Below the pieces are notes generated by a model. That model ran no database searches, was not told the DNA's origin, and worked only from the letters and a program-made list of their open reading frames with translations. A DNA stretch of 64,000 bases from Branchiostoma floridae (Eukaryota > Chordata > Leptocardii > Amphioxiformes > Branchiostomatidae): contig NC_049982.1 of NCBI RefSeq assembly GCF_000003815.2, forward strand, positions 23,529,137 through 23,593,136, given 5' to 3'. Below, one piece after another: positions 47,101-56,420 of this stretch. Each line of letters starts with the position of its first letter. The stretch's first letter is position 1. The position numbers and the translations under genes are program-made.

Positions 47101-49341
47101 ATCACAGCAAGGGTCAAGATGCCATCGACATTTGTACCAAATTTGTTGATGCTGATTGGAAAGCACTGGGCAAAGTTATTTCTGGTACAAGTGAGGATGT
47201 TTGCCGTCTGCTACACTCTGTCATCCAGCATACCTACAGCCTGCTAAATGGATCCCACAAAGTTGGACAGAACACTTGCAAGTCTCGTGAAGAGAGGGAA
47301 AAGTGGGAAGAAGAATTCTCTGCCATTGTAGACAAACTGGTCCAGAAGATTCCATCATCCCTTCGAGAGCAGCAGGTTTCTGCCTTGTCTGACAATATCG
47401 ACATTGAGCAAGGCCCCAAATGTCTGGAGATCAAAGTAGAAGAGCTTGAAAGGGAAGTTGGCCAACAATACCATCATGATCATGCCTTGAGGCTCTTCCG
47501 TGTTACAGAGACAAGGACATTTGAAAAGCTGCAGTGTCATTTCATGAATGGTGGCAGAGATCTGCAAGATGTGCACCCCTTCTTGGGATTGTTCTTTTCA
47601 ATGCACGAACAGCTTCCATACATAAAGCACCTTCATCCTCTGCTGAAGTGGACAACAATAGTCAAGTCACGACTGAGCCACAGGCTGGCGAAGGAGAAAG
47701 CAAAAGATATGCCCATTTGTGATTTCATCTATGACAGTAAACTGACAAAGCAGGAGAAGGAACGATTGAAGAAGTACTTCCAAGGGTTCAAGGAAGCATG
47801 GAATCAACTGCATGGTAGTGGAAAGGCAGTTGATGAGAGATTTGCAAGTATGCCACCCATGCATGAAGAGCGTCCCATCACACAATGCCTACTTGACCCA
47901 CAGATTCCTGACAGTCATCTCCAAACAGCTATCAGTGTCTTGTACAATCTGCAGAACAAGTTCCTCACTAATGTTGCCAAGCTTGCTGCCACCACAACCT
48001 GCCCCGCAGTAAGTTTCTTGGTTCGAGAGCAACATTCAAGTGTCATTCCACAAGTCTCCATCCTTGATGTTAGAAAGAAGGATGTTATCCACTACACATG
48101 GTCAAATGACTTCATGAAGCACTCAGAATGTAACACAGAGTATGGCCTTGGACGGGAACTGTTCTTTGACTTCAGCAAGATTGAGATGGAACTTGCCAAC
48201 AACTTAGTGCTGGGCAAGGCCTATATCAATGATGAACAAGGCTTACCAAAGTTTGCGTATGCCAACGAACTGTTTTCTGCTAGTGCCAGCATTCTACATG
48301 ATGTGAGTAACCACGTGCCACAAGAGCCTCTTGCAACTGACACAGTCAGTGCACTGCGGGAAAGAAACGAGAGTGACCGCATTGCTAAACCATTACTTGA
48401 ACACATGGAGGTGGTACTATTCCTGCTAAAACGGACAAAGGGGAAGCCCTCTGAGCCTCTTGTGGACTATACAAAGAAATGGCTGTCCATGCTAACAAGT
48501 CCCTTTCCTGTCCGTCTGCTGCCAGAACCGCACAGTGCCATCCAGCTCAAACACGTCGTACATCTGTATGAAACACTGGAGGACATGATGGCAGATGTCA
48601 CCGTAGAGTCCCTCCATGACTGCTTCCGACAGGCTCTGAAACCTGTGATGCAATCCAAGGTGGAAAATGCTTCCATAGAAGAGTTGGAATGCGCTGTAAA
48701 GGTGACTCGACAGTTTGTCTTCCGCTACATGTCATCATCTGACGCAGCTCAGAAAGTCAAGCCTGAAAGCCTCCTGCTGACACACTTGATGAATACAGGA
48801 CTCTGGACAGCAGGCCACACTGAGACTAGTGAGGACACAGCAACCAACTCCTCATCATCGTTCATGGACCAACTGAATGTGGAACATGTGTATGCTGCCT
48901 TAGAGGCCATGACAAACACCATTCGGGTAAGCTTATCAATTGACATTCAATGGATCTGAATTTTTGATGCACAGAACTTAAAGGCTAAGATCAGACTTAA
49001 AATCGATAAATTGTCATGCTTCATAAGTTAAAACTATTTTAGAAAGATGTTGTCCTTGGTTGTTAGTTGACAAAGTAATTTTGATAAAAGAACCTGACAA
49101 ACTGTTATTTGTCATATTCAAAATGTTGTGTATATATAGAGCAAGTGAGCAAAATGGTTAGATATTTTAGCTTTCCCTGGTTACGTTCTTGAATTTCTCT
49201 GACAAGACTGCTGCATTCTTATTCCATTAGGAGCGACGTCAAATGGAGAGGAACATGTTCCAGTCCTTCTCTGCCAGGAAGACTCAACCAACACCGAGCC
49301 GTAGGGCAACAAGGAAGAAGATGAGATACTCTGCTACATGA
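16370..49341 (+). CDS. rnf213-like: RNF213-like giant AAA+ ATPase protein
   Basis: Vertebrate RNF213 is a dynein-like AAA+ E3 ligase acting in lipid-droplet biology and antimicrobial ubiquitylation. Coding exons: 16370-16417 (ATG in exon 16328-16417), 31108-31251, 31583-31729, 34497-36283, about 36491-48926 and 49231-49341 (stop TGA), giving about 4,890 residues (human about 5,200). The first three junctions are all phase 0. The first three coding exons encode 113 polar, disordered residues. Exon 4 carries the N-terminal arm. The 12.4-kb exon carries Walker A motifs GETGCGKTS (40554-40580) and GKPGCSKS (41550-41573), Walker B LDEIN and LLDEIG, and an AAA2-like PGLGKTE. It also has the RNF213-typical block around DPPFLNRFEKQLL (near 42750). 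No RING pattern is seen where one is expected; an acidic linker (about 44680-45090) sits there. The RZ position has only C-x2-C...C-x2-C. Short exons may be missed in the long introns. Confidence 0.85.
17159..17891. mobile_element. TIR element nested in the composite repeat
   Basis: The left end ggccccgttcatgatgcaaa and the right end (tttgcatcatgaacggggcc-like, to 17891) are inverted repeats, with further matching inward (gaaacggttctattggttagg). The 733-bp element splits a copy of the surrounding repeat unit (cagacta / agctaaa), which shows that it inserted later. No transposase is visible. Confidence 0.75.
17712..17760. repeat. Perfect 22-bp-arm hairpin
   Basis: Arms 17712-17733 and 17739-17760 are perfect inverted repeats separated by the five bases gcgag. 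A further partial direct copy (caatactacctcc) follows immediately. Confidence 0.9.
18790..19540. repeat. Interspersed repeat, first part
   Basis: Non-coding block marked by ggcccctagcagcttccc, ctcgtgttctg and catgatttttttggcatg words. The same words return at 22010-23060. The two blocks are probably one repeat family, now separated by the satellite/TIR cluster and a LINE. Confidence 0.55.
19556..20158. repeat. (TC)n/(TA)n microsatellite tracts around a TIR element
   Basis: TC/CT and TA dinucleotide tracts occupy 19556-19609 and 19971-20158. The 19610-19969 element lies inside and is flanked on both sides by TA repeats. Confidence 0.9.
19610..19969. mobile_element. MITE with cagggctcgaaat termini
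   Basis: The 360-bp element starts cagggctcgaaat and ends atttcgagccctg. The interior has many ggtgcaccca words in both orientations, so it is almost palindromic. It appears to have inserted into a TA microsatellite. It shares its terminal cagggctcga word with the 24205-26686 element. Confidence 0.75.
20198..21962 (-). mobile_element. 5'-truncated non-LTR retrotransposon (CR1/L2-like) with RT
   Basis: The minus-strand reading frame (21957 to 20492) encodes a reverse transcriptase: DLSKAFDKVDH, GVAQGTPLGPV and a KFVDDMN catalytic motif (FVDD at 21193-21182). The thumb and C-terminal tail follow. The frame shifts near 21690, joining two open stretches. The endonuclease is missing, so the copy is 5'-truncated and presumably dead. 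The 3' end lies on the left, with short ttgacaagt repeats (about 20210-20240) as the tail. It lies antisense in the first intron of the RNF213-like gene. Confidence 0.85.
22010..23160. repeat. Long-period tandem repeat (about 205-250 bp units)
   Basis: Units begin with a gttgacggatcatcatgatttttgg-like word at about 22214, 22465, 22713 and 22918. They also share taatttgcataattaatgag and aaatccactgcattccatgat. The block continues the repeat family of 18790-19540. No coding potential is seen. Confidence 0.7.
23790..24204 (-). mobile_element. 3' part of a second LINE, split by an insertion
   Basis: The LINE 3' end, in minus orientation, is marked by an (ATT)n tail (aataataataat at about 23790-23805). 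Its coding frame resumes at 24204, right after the inserted TIR element, and runs to a stop near 24105. The tail residues resemble those of the LINE at 20492 (KLD...TDRY...). The 5' part is at 26687-27915. Confidence 0.75.
24205..26686. mobile_element. 2.5-kb TIR element inserted in the LINE
   Basis: The ends cagggctcgaagttaa and (other strand) caggcctcaaaattaa are diverged inverted repeats with gggaca-rich subterminal sequence. Five bases, atcgt, are duplicated at both borders (24200-24204 and 26687-26691), fitting a target-site duplication. No transposase frame is visible, so it looks non-autonomous. The interior has a CpG-rich part (about 24340-24680), E2F-like words (24666-24679, 25540-25552) and an inverted piece of the 16505-18600 repeat near 26365. 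Confidence 0.8.
26687..27915 (-). mobile_element. 5' part of the second LINE: reverse transcriptase
   Basis: The minus-strand frame from 27863 encodes the reverse transcriptase: STDYSKAFDRVSH, CGLPQGTLLGPL and KFVDDLN (FVDD at 27338-27327), then the thumb region. A frame change near 27850 precedes it (VPDEWK in another frame), and the endonuclease is absent. The last residues of the open frame before 26559 come from the inserted TIR element, not from the LINE. It has the same orientation as the other LINE and is clearly related but not a close copy. Confidence 0.85.
27916..28566. other. Intronic sequence, no gene seen
   Basis: Mixed unique sequence in the first intron of the RNF213-like gene. 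No exon, RNA gene or clear element ends were recognised. Confidence 0.5.
28567..29420. repeat. 41-bp minisatellite, about 20 copies
   Basis: The unit reads roughly gtagtgtccgtaccccatgt followed by agggtctcactctgtacccct. Copies differ at a few positions (gtagg/gtaag, ccg/cca). The array decays into diverged gtagtgt / taccccctgt words up to about 29720. It is intronic. Confidence 0.95.
29777..30960. mobile_element. 1.2-kb TIR element with TA target duplication
   Basis: The left end ctgtaagtttatttatgttc and the right end (other strand) ctgtaagttgatttaagttc match with few differences, continuing into cgcgag. TA flanks both sides (29775-29776, 30961-30962), as in Tc1/mariner-like elements. No transposase is visible. 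A shorter relative is at 557-750. Confidence 0.75.
32760..33140 (-). pseudogene. LINE reverse-transcriptase C-terminal fragment
   Basis: Translating the minus strand over about 33025-32890 gives CWLVHIRHKEDGRMPKDILY and then ELISGKRFTGRPLLHFKEG. This is the typical region downstream of the RT in LINEs (LRWLGHV..ED.R.PK..LYGEL..G.R..GRP). Frameshifts interrupt it, so it is a dead fragment. It lies in the intron before the 34497 exon. Confidence 0.7.
33150..34496. other. Intronic sequence, no gene seen
   Basis: Intron of the RNF213-like gene between 31729 and 34497. Apart from the LINE fragment at its centre I recognise nothing here. Confidence 0.5.
34497..36283 (+). CDS. rnf213-like: RNF213-like exon: N-terminal arm
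   Basis: This 1.8-kb exon follows a clear acceptor (ttggctttacag) and ends at a gtaagc donor. It opens with a beta-rich segment (VEFFLYAPEID ... YKYSVLYK). The W...V.LP...YKY.V pattern recalls the carbohydrate-binding-module-like fold proposed for the RNF213 N-terminus (family inference, weak). The rest is helical and matches the RNF213 N-arm style without a sharp motif. The exon ends two bases into a codon. Confidence 0.8.
36491..48926 (+). CDS. rnf213-like: RNF213-like exon: AAA+ core and C-terminal E3-like part
   Basis: One uninterrupted frame of about 12.4 kb. In order it encodes a linker with an acidic patch (37266-37330), an AAA2-like module with PGLGKTE (39363-39383), AAA3 with Walker A at 40554 and Walker B at 40729, AAA4 with Walker A at 41550 and Walker B at 41769, and AAA5/6 remnants. 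An E3-region scaffold follows, with an acidic low-complexity stretch in place of a RING, then a four-Cys motif at 46752-46832, then the conserved RQLSPAAYRCLHLLVHG block and the C-terminal domain. The 5' border is uncertain. Acceptor 36490 keeps frame with donor 36283; the stronger-looking acceptor at 36594 does not. Confidence 0.8.
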
Positions 49342-51461
49342 GGTGGTTAGTGCTGACATTAATCACAGTCATGGCACATTTAAACCTAGATGATAATTCT
49401 TTACTAATTGTGCCCAATATGTGTGACACAGTTTGAAAGACTGAGGTAATGTTATCATTGATACTACAAATGTGTAGGGGAGGGCAGCTTGGGTACGGCA
49501 AAGGTTCACAGGGTCAAATGGTGTGGCGGGGAAAGTTTTGCCCCATGATTTTTATGGATAGAGGTTCCATCTTTATAAGTGTAAGGTAATCTATGACTCC
49601 CAAGAAAAAAGAAAGACAATTAAGTCTTATGTTTTCTCAGGATGCAGTGCTGCATAAACAGGCAAGCTGAGCAGAGAAGATGTGAGAGTACCAACCCAAC
49701 TCCTCTCACCGGATGCTATCACATTAACTTTTTTTTTTTATCATTGCGAAGACTTTTGTTTGAAGTAGGATCGTAGTTTAACCCTTATATGTAACTTTAA
49801 GTAGAAATTATTGAATGTGACAAAAATGTAATTATTCTTAATCTTACTTTAATTCCCCTGACTAAATTAATAACACTAAAAACATGCTCGCATGAAAGTA
49901 TTATCTTGCACAATAATGCCAACATGTCTGGCAGTAATGCTGTCTACAGTTTAAAAAGAGTATAAATGGACCAACTATTGAGAATATACCGTATATCGGA
50001 TTGATTACTTGAGAACCAAAATGCATGTAGCTAGTATAGGCTTCTACACTGTCAAATTTATTCATCTGAAACTATCACATTTTTATGATTATCGCTGTTA
50101 ACTAAGCACTATAGTGTTAAGTGTATAAAGAGTTGTTTTTTTTTGTATTGTTTCCCAATATTCTCCAAAAAGACATGATGGAAATTCATTACAGGAATAT
50201 AGACAGTGAAATACCACTTTTCATTCAAGACTTTTAAAGGACTGGTAGAATTATTATGCTAGTAGTATCAAACTTGTTATAATAACAATTTGAACTACAT
50301 GTCTGTGTATTTTGACTAATCAATGGGTCCATGATGGATTGAAGATCTCAACATGAAAACATTGTTGGAGGTAATGTTAAAAACATTAACGTTTTTAAAA
50401 AAATGTCTGCATAGAGTAGAGATTATCATTCATACTACAGATAGCATGTGACATTTCTGGTTTCTAGATTTGACTTGATGATATGTAGTATATTTGTAGT
50501 GCTACAAATTTCTTTCTCTCAACCAAACATTTTGTGCCCAAAAAAAGGCATGTAATGTAATGTAGACTCTGGTGACATTAACAGCTATTAGTAATCATCA
50601 ATAAACTTAAATTCAGAATCTTTTATAGCATGGATATTGGGTGAACGTGTTAGTTAAAGAGCTTTGAGTGTGCTTTTGTAATCATCTATTTTCTTGCATT
50701 CAGCATATTTAGGAGGTAAACTTACATAATGACTTGAAATGTAATGATTGTATATTTTTCCATGATCATGTATCATCACTTCTAGCAAACATTCATACAT
50801 AAATCTAAAAATGTGGTATCTTTCCAAAAATCATTTTTGTTAGTTTCCGATAGAAGTTTTATCCAAAATGTGGCCATCAAAGTATGGGATTGAACAGTCC
50901 TTATTTGCTGTATATACCTTTTTTCAGCAAGGACAAAGAGGTTTTTTTTTTAAATCTTGTTTAACATGGTGTATGCTACTGCAGCAGTCAATAGGCAAAA
51001 CTTAAATGCACAAATCAAAGATGCATCCCGGAAAACTGAACAGCCAGCTGCATTGAGAATCAAGACTAATACAATGTATAAGGATTTCATATCTGTATGA
51101 AAAAAATATGTTTCTTTTTTGAGGATTAGTGTAGTTTGAAATGCACAATCATGTACAAGGTGTTTGCACTGTATGGAGGTTTACAACTATTAACATACTC
51201 TTGAGTTTGATATATGCCAATAAGGTAATGGCATTCTTTTTAAGAAGAATCTATATTAAGAAACAGCATTATGCATGATTAACATGTCTCGTCATTAGAG
51301 GCAAAAGTCAAGGTGCATGAGATTATTGAATTTAAAAGGTAATTCATCATACTGGTTAAAGAGACAACTTTTGGGTGTACTCTATTTAGTCTATAAAATC
51401 TGTATGGTAGTACTTCTTATCTGTTGTTGTTTTATTGCAGCTAATTTTTTGACAGAATAAA
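49342..51461 (+). other. rnf213-like: 3'UTR of the RNF213-like gene
   Basis: AT-rich sequence without coding exons after the TGA at 49339-49341. A canonical AATAAA at 51456-51461 would give a 3'UTR of about 2.1 kb. Earlier weaker signals cannot be excluded. Confidence 0.55.
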
Positions 51462-51682
51462 GCTTGTGCATTTTATCTTACAATTATGAAGTCCCTATTA
51501 TTTATCATTGAACCAGCATAGCCTTTGCTAATTTGTAATACAAATATGTTTATGATTAGCATAATTTATCCAAAAGTATACACATTGCTGTCTTCCTCTT
51601 TTCACATACCATTGCATTAAGGCCTCAGTGATTATGCAGATGATATCCAAATTATAATACCTTTGTCTACAGATATTCATCT

Positions 51683-51930
51683 TTACTTAGCCTTGTCCTT
51701 GGTGCTGATTAGCTATTACCTTGCTCAACTGTCCTTGTCCTATGTGCTGATTGGCTTTCAGCTTAGAACAATCATCCTTGCCCTTGTTGCTGATTTGCTA
51801 TCAGCTAAGTCCATCATCCTTGTCCTCGGTGCTGATTGGCTATCAGCTTAATCATCCTTGTCATTGGTGCTGATTGGCTATCACTTGAAAAAGCCCATTA
51901 TTCTTAGGACGGATTGGTTGTCAGCTGCAT
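51683..51930. repeat. Degenerate minisatellite with CCAAT-box words
   Basis: About six units of 35-45 bp share the core ccttgtcctnggtgctgattggctatcagct. Each gattgg is an inverted CCAAT box. A related block at about 54795-54890 contains the word in both orientations. Confidence 0.8.
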
Positions 51931-53059
51931 GATTTTCTCTCATCCACGACTTGTTTATGCCAATCAAAGAATAACATTGCTTGTGTGGTCTCGTTTAGCC
52001 AACAGGACTGAAGATCATGTGTGTGACATTCCTGTCAGTCCTGTTGTTGCCCAGGCGGCACCAAATCGAGGAGGCGAGACCAGTCACCGTCCAACAGAAG
52101 GGAAAGACAGACAACCAGGTTCCCCTCAACAGGCACTAGGAGCTTTAGCAATAAATCACGTTAATATATGTGTCATGAAAGTGGTTTACTCCCATGGAAC
52201 AACAACATTCCAATATTTGTTTAGATACATGATTCATCAATCAAACATTGAACATTAAACTTTTAAATGATTCCATTCTCAATATGATGTGGTATTGTCA
52301 TTTTATCAAAGTCTAGGAGCCATGCTAACAATTTTTTGATGCAGGTGTTCTGGACTGGGTGATAACTTGCAGTATCAAATGGGGTTCTGCTTACATCACA
52401 CAGGCTTCATTTCAAAATTTGAATTCTGGATTTAGATGATGGAATTGCTGTTACAAATTTTTGTTTAGAAACACCAAATTTTCTCAACTTCTGACACATT
52501 TTGCATTGAAAGGTGTGTTTTCTCGGGTGGGTCTAAAGGTCTCAGTCCCAGCCCCGCCCTACCGTGGGTCAGATCACCCTCCAGCCTTGGCCATTGGGCA
52601 ATTAGACCTGCGGTCGAGCTGTTACCTCGGGTCATGCGGAACGCACTGTGTTTCATTCTGTATGTATTGATAATAGAAAGTCTTCTATTGTTCCTCCAAA
52701 GATTAAAAACATATAAATGAATATATTGCTGTTGAGGGGGTGGAAACAGGAAATGCCCCCACACTTCCAATATCCACCTGGCATCTGAAAATAAAATTTT
52801 CCAAAGGGATCAGTACAAAAAAAATTCTTTCCACCTCAAGTGATGGCGTCTGTTCTCCTATTGTTTGTACATTCACAGAATGCAAAGGCTCTTGACGCAC
52901 TTGGAAAGAACTTTTACTCATATTCTCATCTATTAATTGGTTTGCTTTCTCATGTAACAGCTTTGTTCTGTCATCCTTTGTAGCCTGTTGGATTTTTCAT
53001 GTTGCAAGTTACTGAAGTCACTTCTTATCCACAAAATTATGTGGACGAATTCTTTTGAA
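51931..53059. other. Intergenic, no firm gene
   Basis: One open stretch, 51991-52130, follows an acceptor-like word (tctcgtttag) and encodes polar residues (NRTEDHVCDIPVSP...) vaguely like the disordered N-terminal exons of the RNF213-like gene. No donor or partner exon is visible, so it is not called a gene. Confidence 0.35.
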
Positions 53060-53480
53060 GGTTTACTTACTTAACCCAGCATGCTCTTTGATTGTCAGGA
53101 CTTACCCAGCATGCTCAGTAATTGTTAGTACTTACTTGTCCCAGCATGCTCTGTGATTGTTAGGACTGACTTACTTATCCCAGCATGCTCTGTGACTTTC
53201 AAGACTACTTAGTACTTACTTATCCCAGCATGCTTTGTGATTGGCAAGATTTACTTACTTATCCCAGCATGCTCTGTGACTGTCAAGACTTACTTACGTA
53301 TCCCAGAATGCTCTGTGACTGTCAAGACTTACTTACTTTCCCAGCATGCTCTGTGACTGACTTACTTACTTATCCCAGCATGCTCTTTGACTATCAAGAC
53401 TTACTTACTTACTTATCCCAGCATGCTCTGTGACTATCAAGACTTACTTACTTACTTATCCCAGCATGCTCTGTGAAGAT
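53060..53480. repeat. About 39-bp minisatellite, some ten copies
   Basis: Units share ttacttatcccagcatgctc and then tgtgactgtcaagac. Unit length varies through ttac insertions. The palindrome agcatgct sits in each unit. Confidence 0.9.
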
Positions 53481-54889
53481 TAATATATAGCCATCCCAGC
53501 ATTCTCGGTGATGCCTGGAATCATGTATAGCTCAGGTCTCATCAGAATGGACGAAATATGCTATTGTCAATGAGGAACCTGGAGTTGATCATCCAGGACA
53601 TCATCTTCAATGTAAGTCAATGTCTAAGGTAAGAACCCTTTTGGAATAGGTAGAAGCACACACACATGCAGGACATGTCTTGGCTGAAGTGCATGTTTGC
53701 CCTGGGACTGCTGGGTCAATAGCCACATCTACAGACTCTGGGGATATTCAATGACATGTTGAGACATTAAAAGCTGAGGATCCAATTACTCTCTGTTCTA
53801 TCGTTAATGTAAGGCATAGCAGCATGTCCTGAGAAGATCTTCTGCACAGAGGCCAATGGACTTTTTAATGTATCCAGTAATACTCCATGACATGTCACTG
53901 GGGTACCTTGACAGGTGGTCCTATGTCTACTTATGTCGTGTGCCACATTGATTGTGAGATCCCTCCTGTGCCTCTCAGATAGGTAGTCAGTTATTTGGTA
54001 CATCTGGGTCTGGGAGGGGTCCTGGCATATGTTCCTCCAGCAGGTCAGCTGGTTCCAGAGATGATGCCTTCTTGGATAATGCGGCCATCTTCTCAGATTG
54101 ATGCCTCATTTGCCATCTTGTGTGTCTGTCTACCTGTCCATGGTGTGAATCTTTTATGCCAAAGACGGTAATTAGGTCACACTGACTTGATTATATCCAC
54201 AAGCACATATTTTTCTATTCATGTGCAAAAAGAGTTTGTGGTCATGCTGTCAATTGCAGTGAAATAAGCAACCTTATGCCATGAATTGCAAAAAAGTATA
54301 GAAAAATAGATGCTTCTGAACAGTCTTCATAGACAATGCATGCAAGACGGGATTGTCAATCATGAAAAGAGCCATCTTTTGTTTTCTTATAGAGAGTTTA
54401 TTATACAGTCATGTCCAGTTATATGTGCAATACACGATCAAAACAGTCATGTGCAGCAGTCAGGAAACACAACATTTTCTTCTCTGCATGAAGTCTCATT
54501 GTGAAGGCAACTGTCTCAGTAGGTTACAGATAATGATAATGAAAAACAATTTTTTTCCTCATTGCAAGTTTATTGTTGGTTGAGAAACATGTACATGTCA
54601 CTCATGAAAAGGGTCATTCTAAAGTCATGCAGTTGTAATAATACTAGTAAATCACCCACAATAAACTTTACAGGACTGATTTAGAAGTGTAACATATCAT
54701 GTAAAGCTGGTACTATCATACTTTATATTGTCATTGGCCATACTTCCTGCATTTGCCGCAGGATACATGTACATGTCCATAGCAGAGTTTTACCAGCTGT
54801 CTCATCCTCAGTGATGATTGGCTATCCACTGAAATTCTAACAACATCCATTGTCCTCAATGCTGATAGCCAATCAGCACCAAGGACAGT
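53481..54889. other. Intergenic, no gene seen
   Basis: Non-coding sequence with a decayed end of the aggccacac MITE family near 54170 and a CCAAT-rich inverted block at 54795-54890. No coding exon was recognised. Confidence 0.5.
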
Positions 54890-56420
54890 TCTGTCTCAGG
54901 GTAGGCACTTTGTAGGTTGAGGCAAGGAGATGTAGATTTTCCCTTATGTTGTGAGTCCATCTCTTACAGGGTCTTCCCCTCTATAGTCATTGTGGTGATC
55001 TTCCTAGGACAGTTCTCCTCTTCCGCTTTTTTCTCTGTTGAATCTCATTGCGTCCTGTACACAGCTATGTGCTCCTAGCCTAGTTCTAAGGTACTTGGTC
55101 GACAGGCTCACCAAGAGTTTCCTGGAGCTTATCCAGTGGGACATGATGTTGTCACTCCTGGTTGTACTCCTCACTGCCCATGACTCATCAGAAGTGTATA
55201 GTAGCACCCTCCTGATGCAGGAGTTGAAGCTATGACCACAGTTTCTTAAAGGTATATAGCTGTTTGTGAGGATTTGGAGGAGGTCTCAAAAGCTCTTTCA
55301 TGCAGACTTGATCCTTGACAGTCACAGCATCCAAGCATTCCCCATCCTGGCTTATCACATCACGGGTAAGATTTTTTTTAAACTACTATAAGATTTTCTT
55401 TGCCAACTGTCACTAGTTAACTAGTTGTGTAACAGTTGTAGTTTAGGGGCTGAAAGGAGTTCACCTCTACGTCTCATGTATGCAAAGTTGGTGTCTTCCT
55501 TTAGACTACCCTTGATATTAGTGCATGGTTTGTGTATCCAGCGATGGTACTTTCTACAGAAAATGAAGTTGGTTCCTACACCTTTCTGGCACACACCGCA
55601 GTAAACTCCCCAGACTCCTTTACCGGTGTAGTGTCTGCAATGCAGTACCATGGTCTTCCCTATGGCCATGTTCAGTCAGAGACCATGCATCATGTTCAAC
55701 CACATCTTCCAATGATGAATAACAGTGGGCTAAGCACCGAGCCTTGGTGGACTCTTGGTGGAAACTTTAACCTCTACTCTGAACTGTAGTGTCATTCACA
55801 TGTACACTTCATGTAGCATTTCTGTACATCGCCTCCACATGTACATCTCTGACTATCTGTTCTTTTTCTCCCAGCTTTGTCATGGCCCACCATTATATTA
55901 CTTGTCTTGAGACTCTGTCAAAGTAGCCTTGCAGCAACCTTCGGAAGTGGACTAAAATAAACTGCTGGACTCCAGGCTTCTGCCAAAGGCCTATACCATG
56001 TCTTTGGACTCTGTCCAAGTAGCCTGGCAGCATGCCTTTGGGAGTGGACTAAAGCAAAGAAGGATGGATTCCAGGTTACTGTCAAAGGCCTATACCATGT
56101 CTTGGCACTCTGTCAAAGTAGCCTAGTAGCGACCTTCGGTAGTGGACAAAAGCAAGCAAGGCTGGACTCCAGGCTACTGTTAATGGCTTTCTCCAATTCA
56201 ACAAATATAAAGAACATGCAAGTCCTTCCTCCAGCAACTCTCAGTATGAAGATTGCATCCTTGGTGCTTCTGAAAGCTTCTCCCAGGCAAAAAGCTCACT
56301 GAAGAGCTATTCTTACACTGGTTATGACAGTGGAAACAGTGTGTGCAGGTTCTTTGTATTGGGGACATTTTCCACTTCAAGATAAGCAAATGAATGGTGG
56401 ACCACAGCTTGATGTCCTAC
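54890..56420 (-). pseudogene. Degenerate LINE reverse transcriptase with zinc finger
   Basis: On the minus strand, in order and in shifting frames: AIFILRVAGGR and FVELEKA (about 56270-56190), FDRVPRHG (about 56115), VHQGSVLSPLLFII (55752-55711, RT motif), a Cys/His finger (CGVCQKGVGTNFIFC...HRWIHKPC, 55669-55421) and LLYTSDESWAVRS (about 55200). This order is that of a LINE ORF2 C-terminal half with a zinc finger after the RT core. Stops and frameshifts make it a pseudogene. Confidence 0.75.
55904..56195. repeat. 97-99-bp triplicated block inside the LINE remnant
   Basis: Three tandem copies start at about 55904, 56000 and 56099. Each contains, on the minus strand, a version of the RT word FDRVPR (FDRVSR, LDRVQR, FDRVPR). 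The copies differ at several positions, so the triplication is not recent. Confidence 0.8.

Noticed and set aside
53185-53433. Repetitive open frame (MLCDxQDLLTYPS units) as a repeat protein
   Set aside because: It is the translation of the minisatellite; no start context, splice sites or frame conservation.
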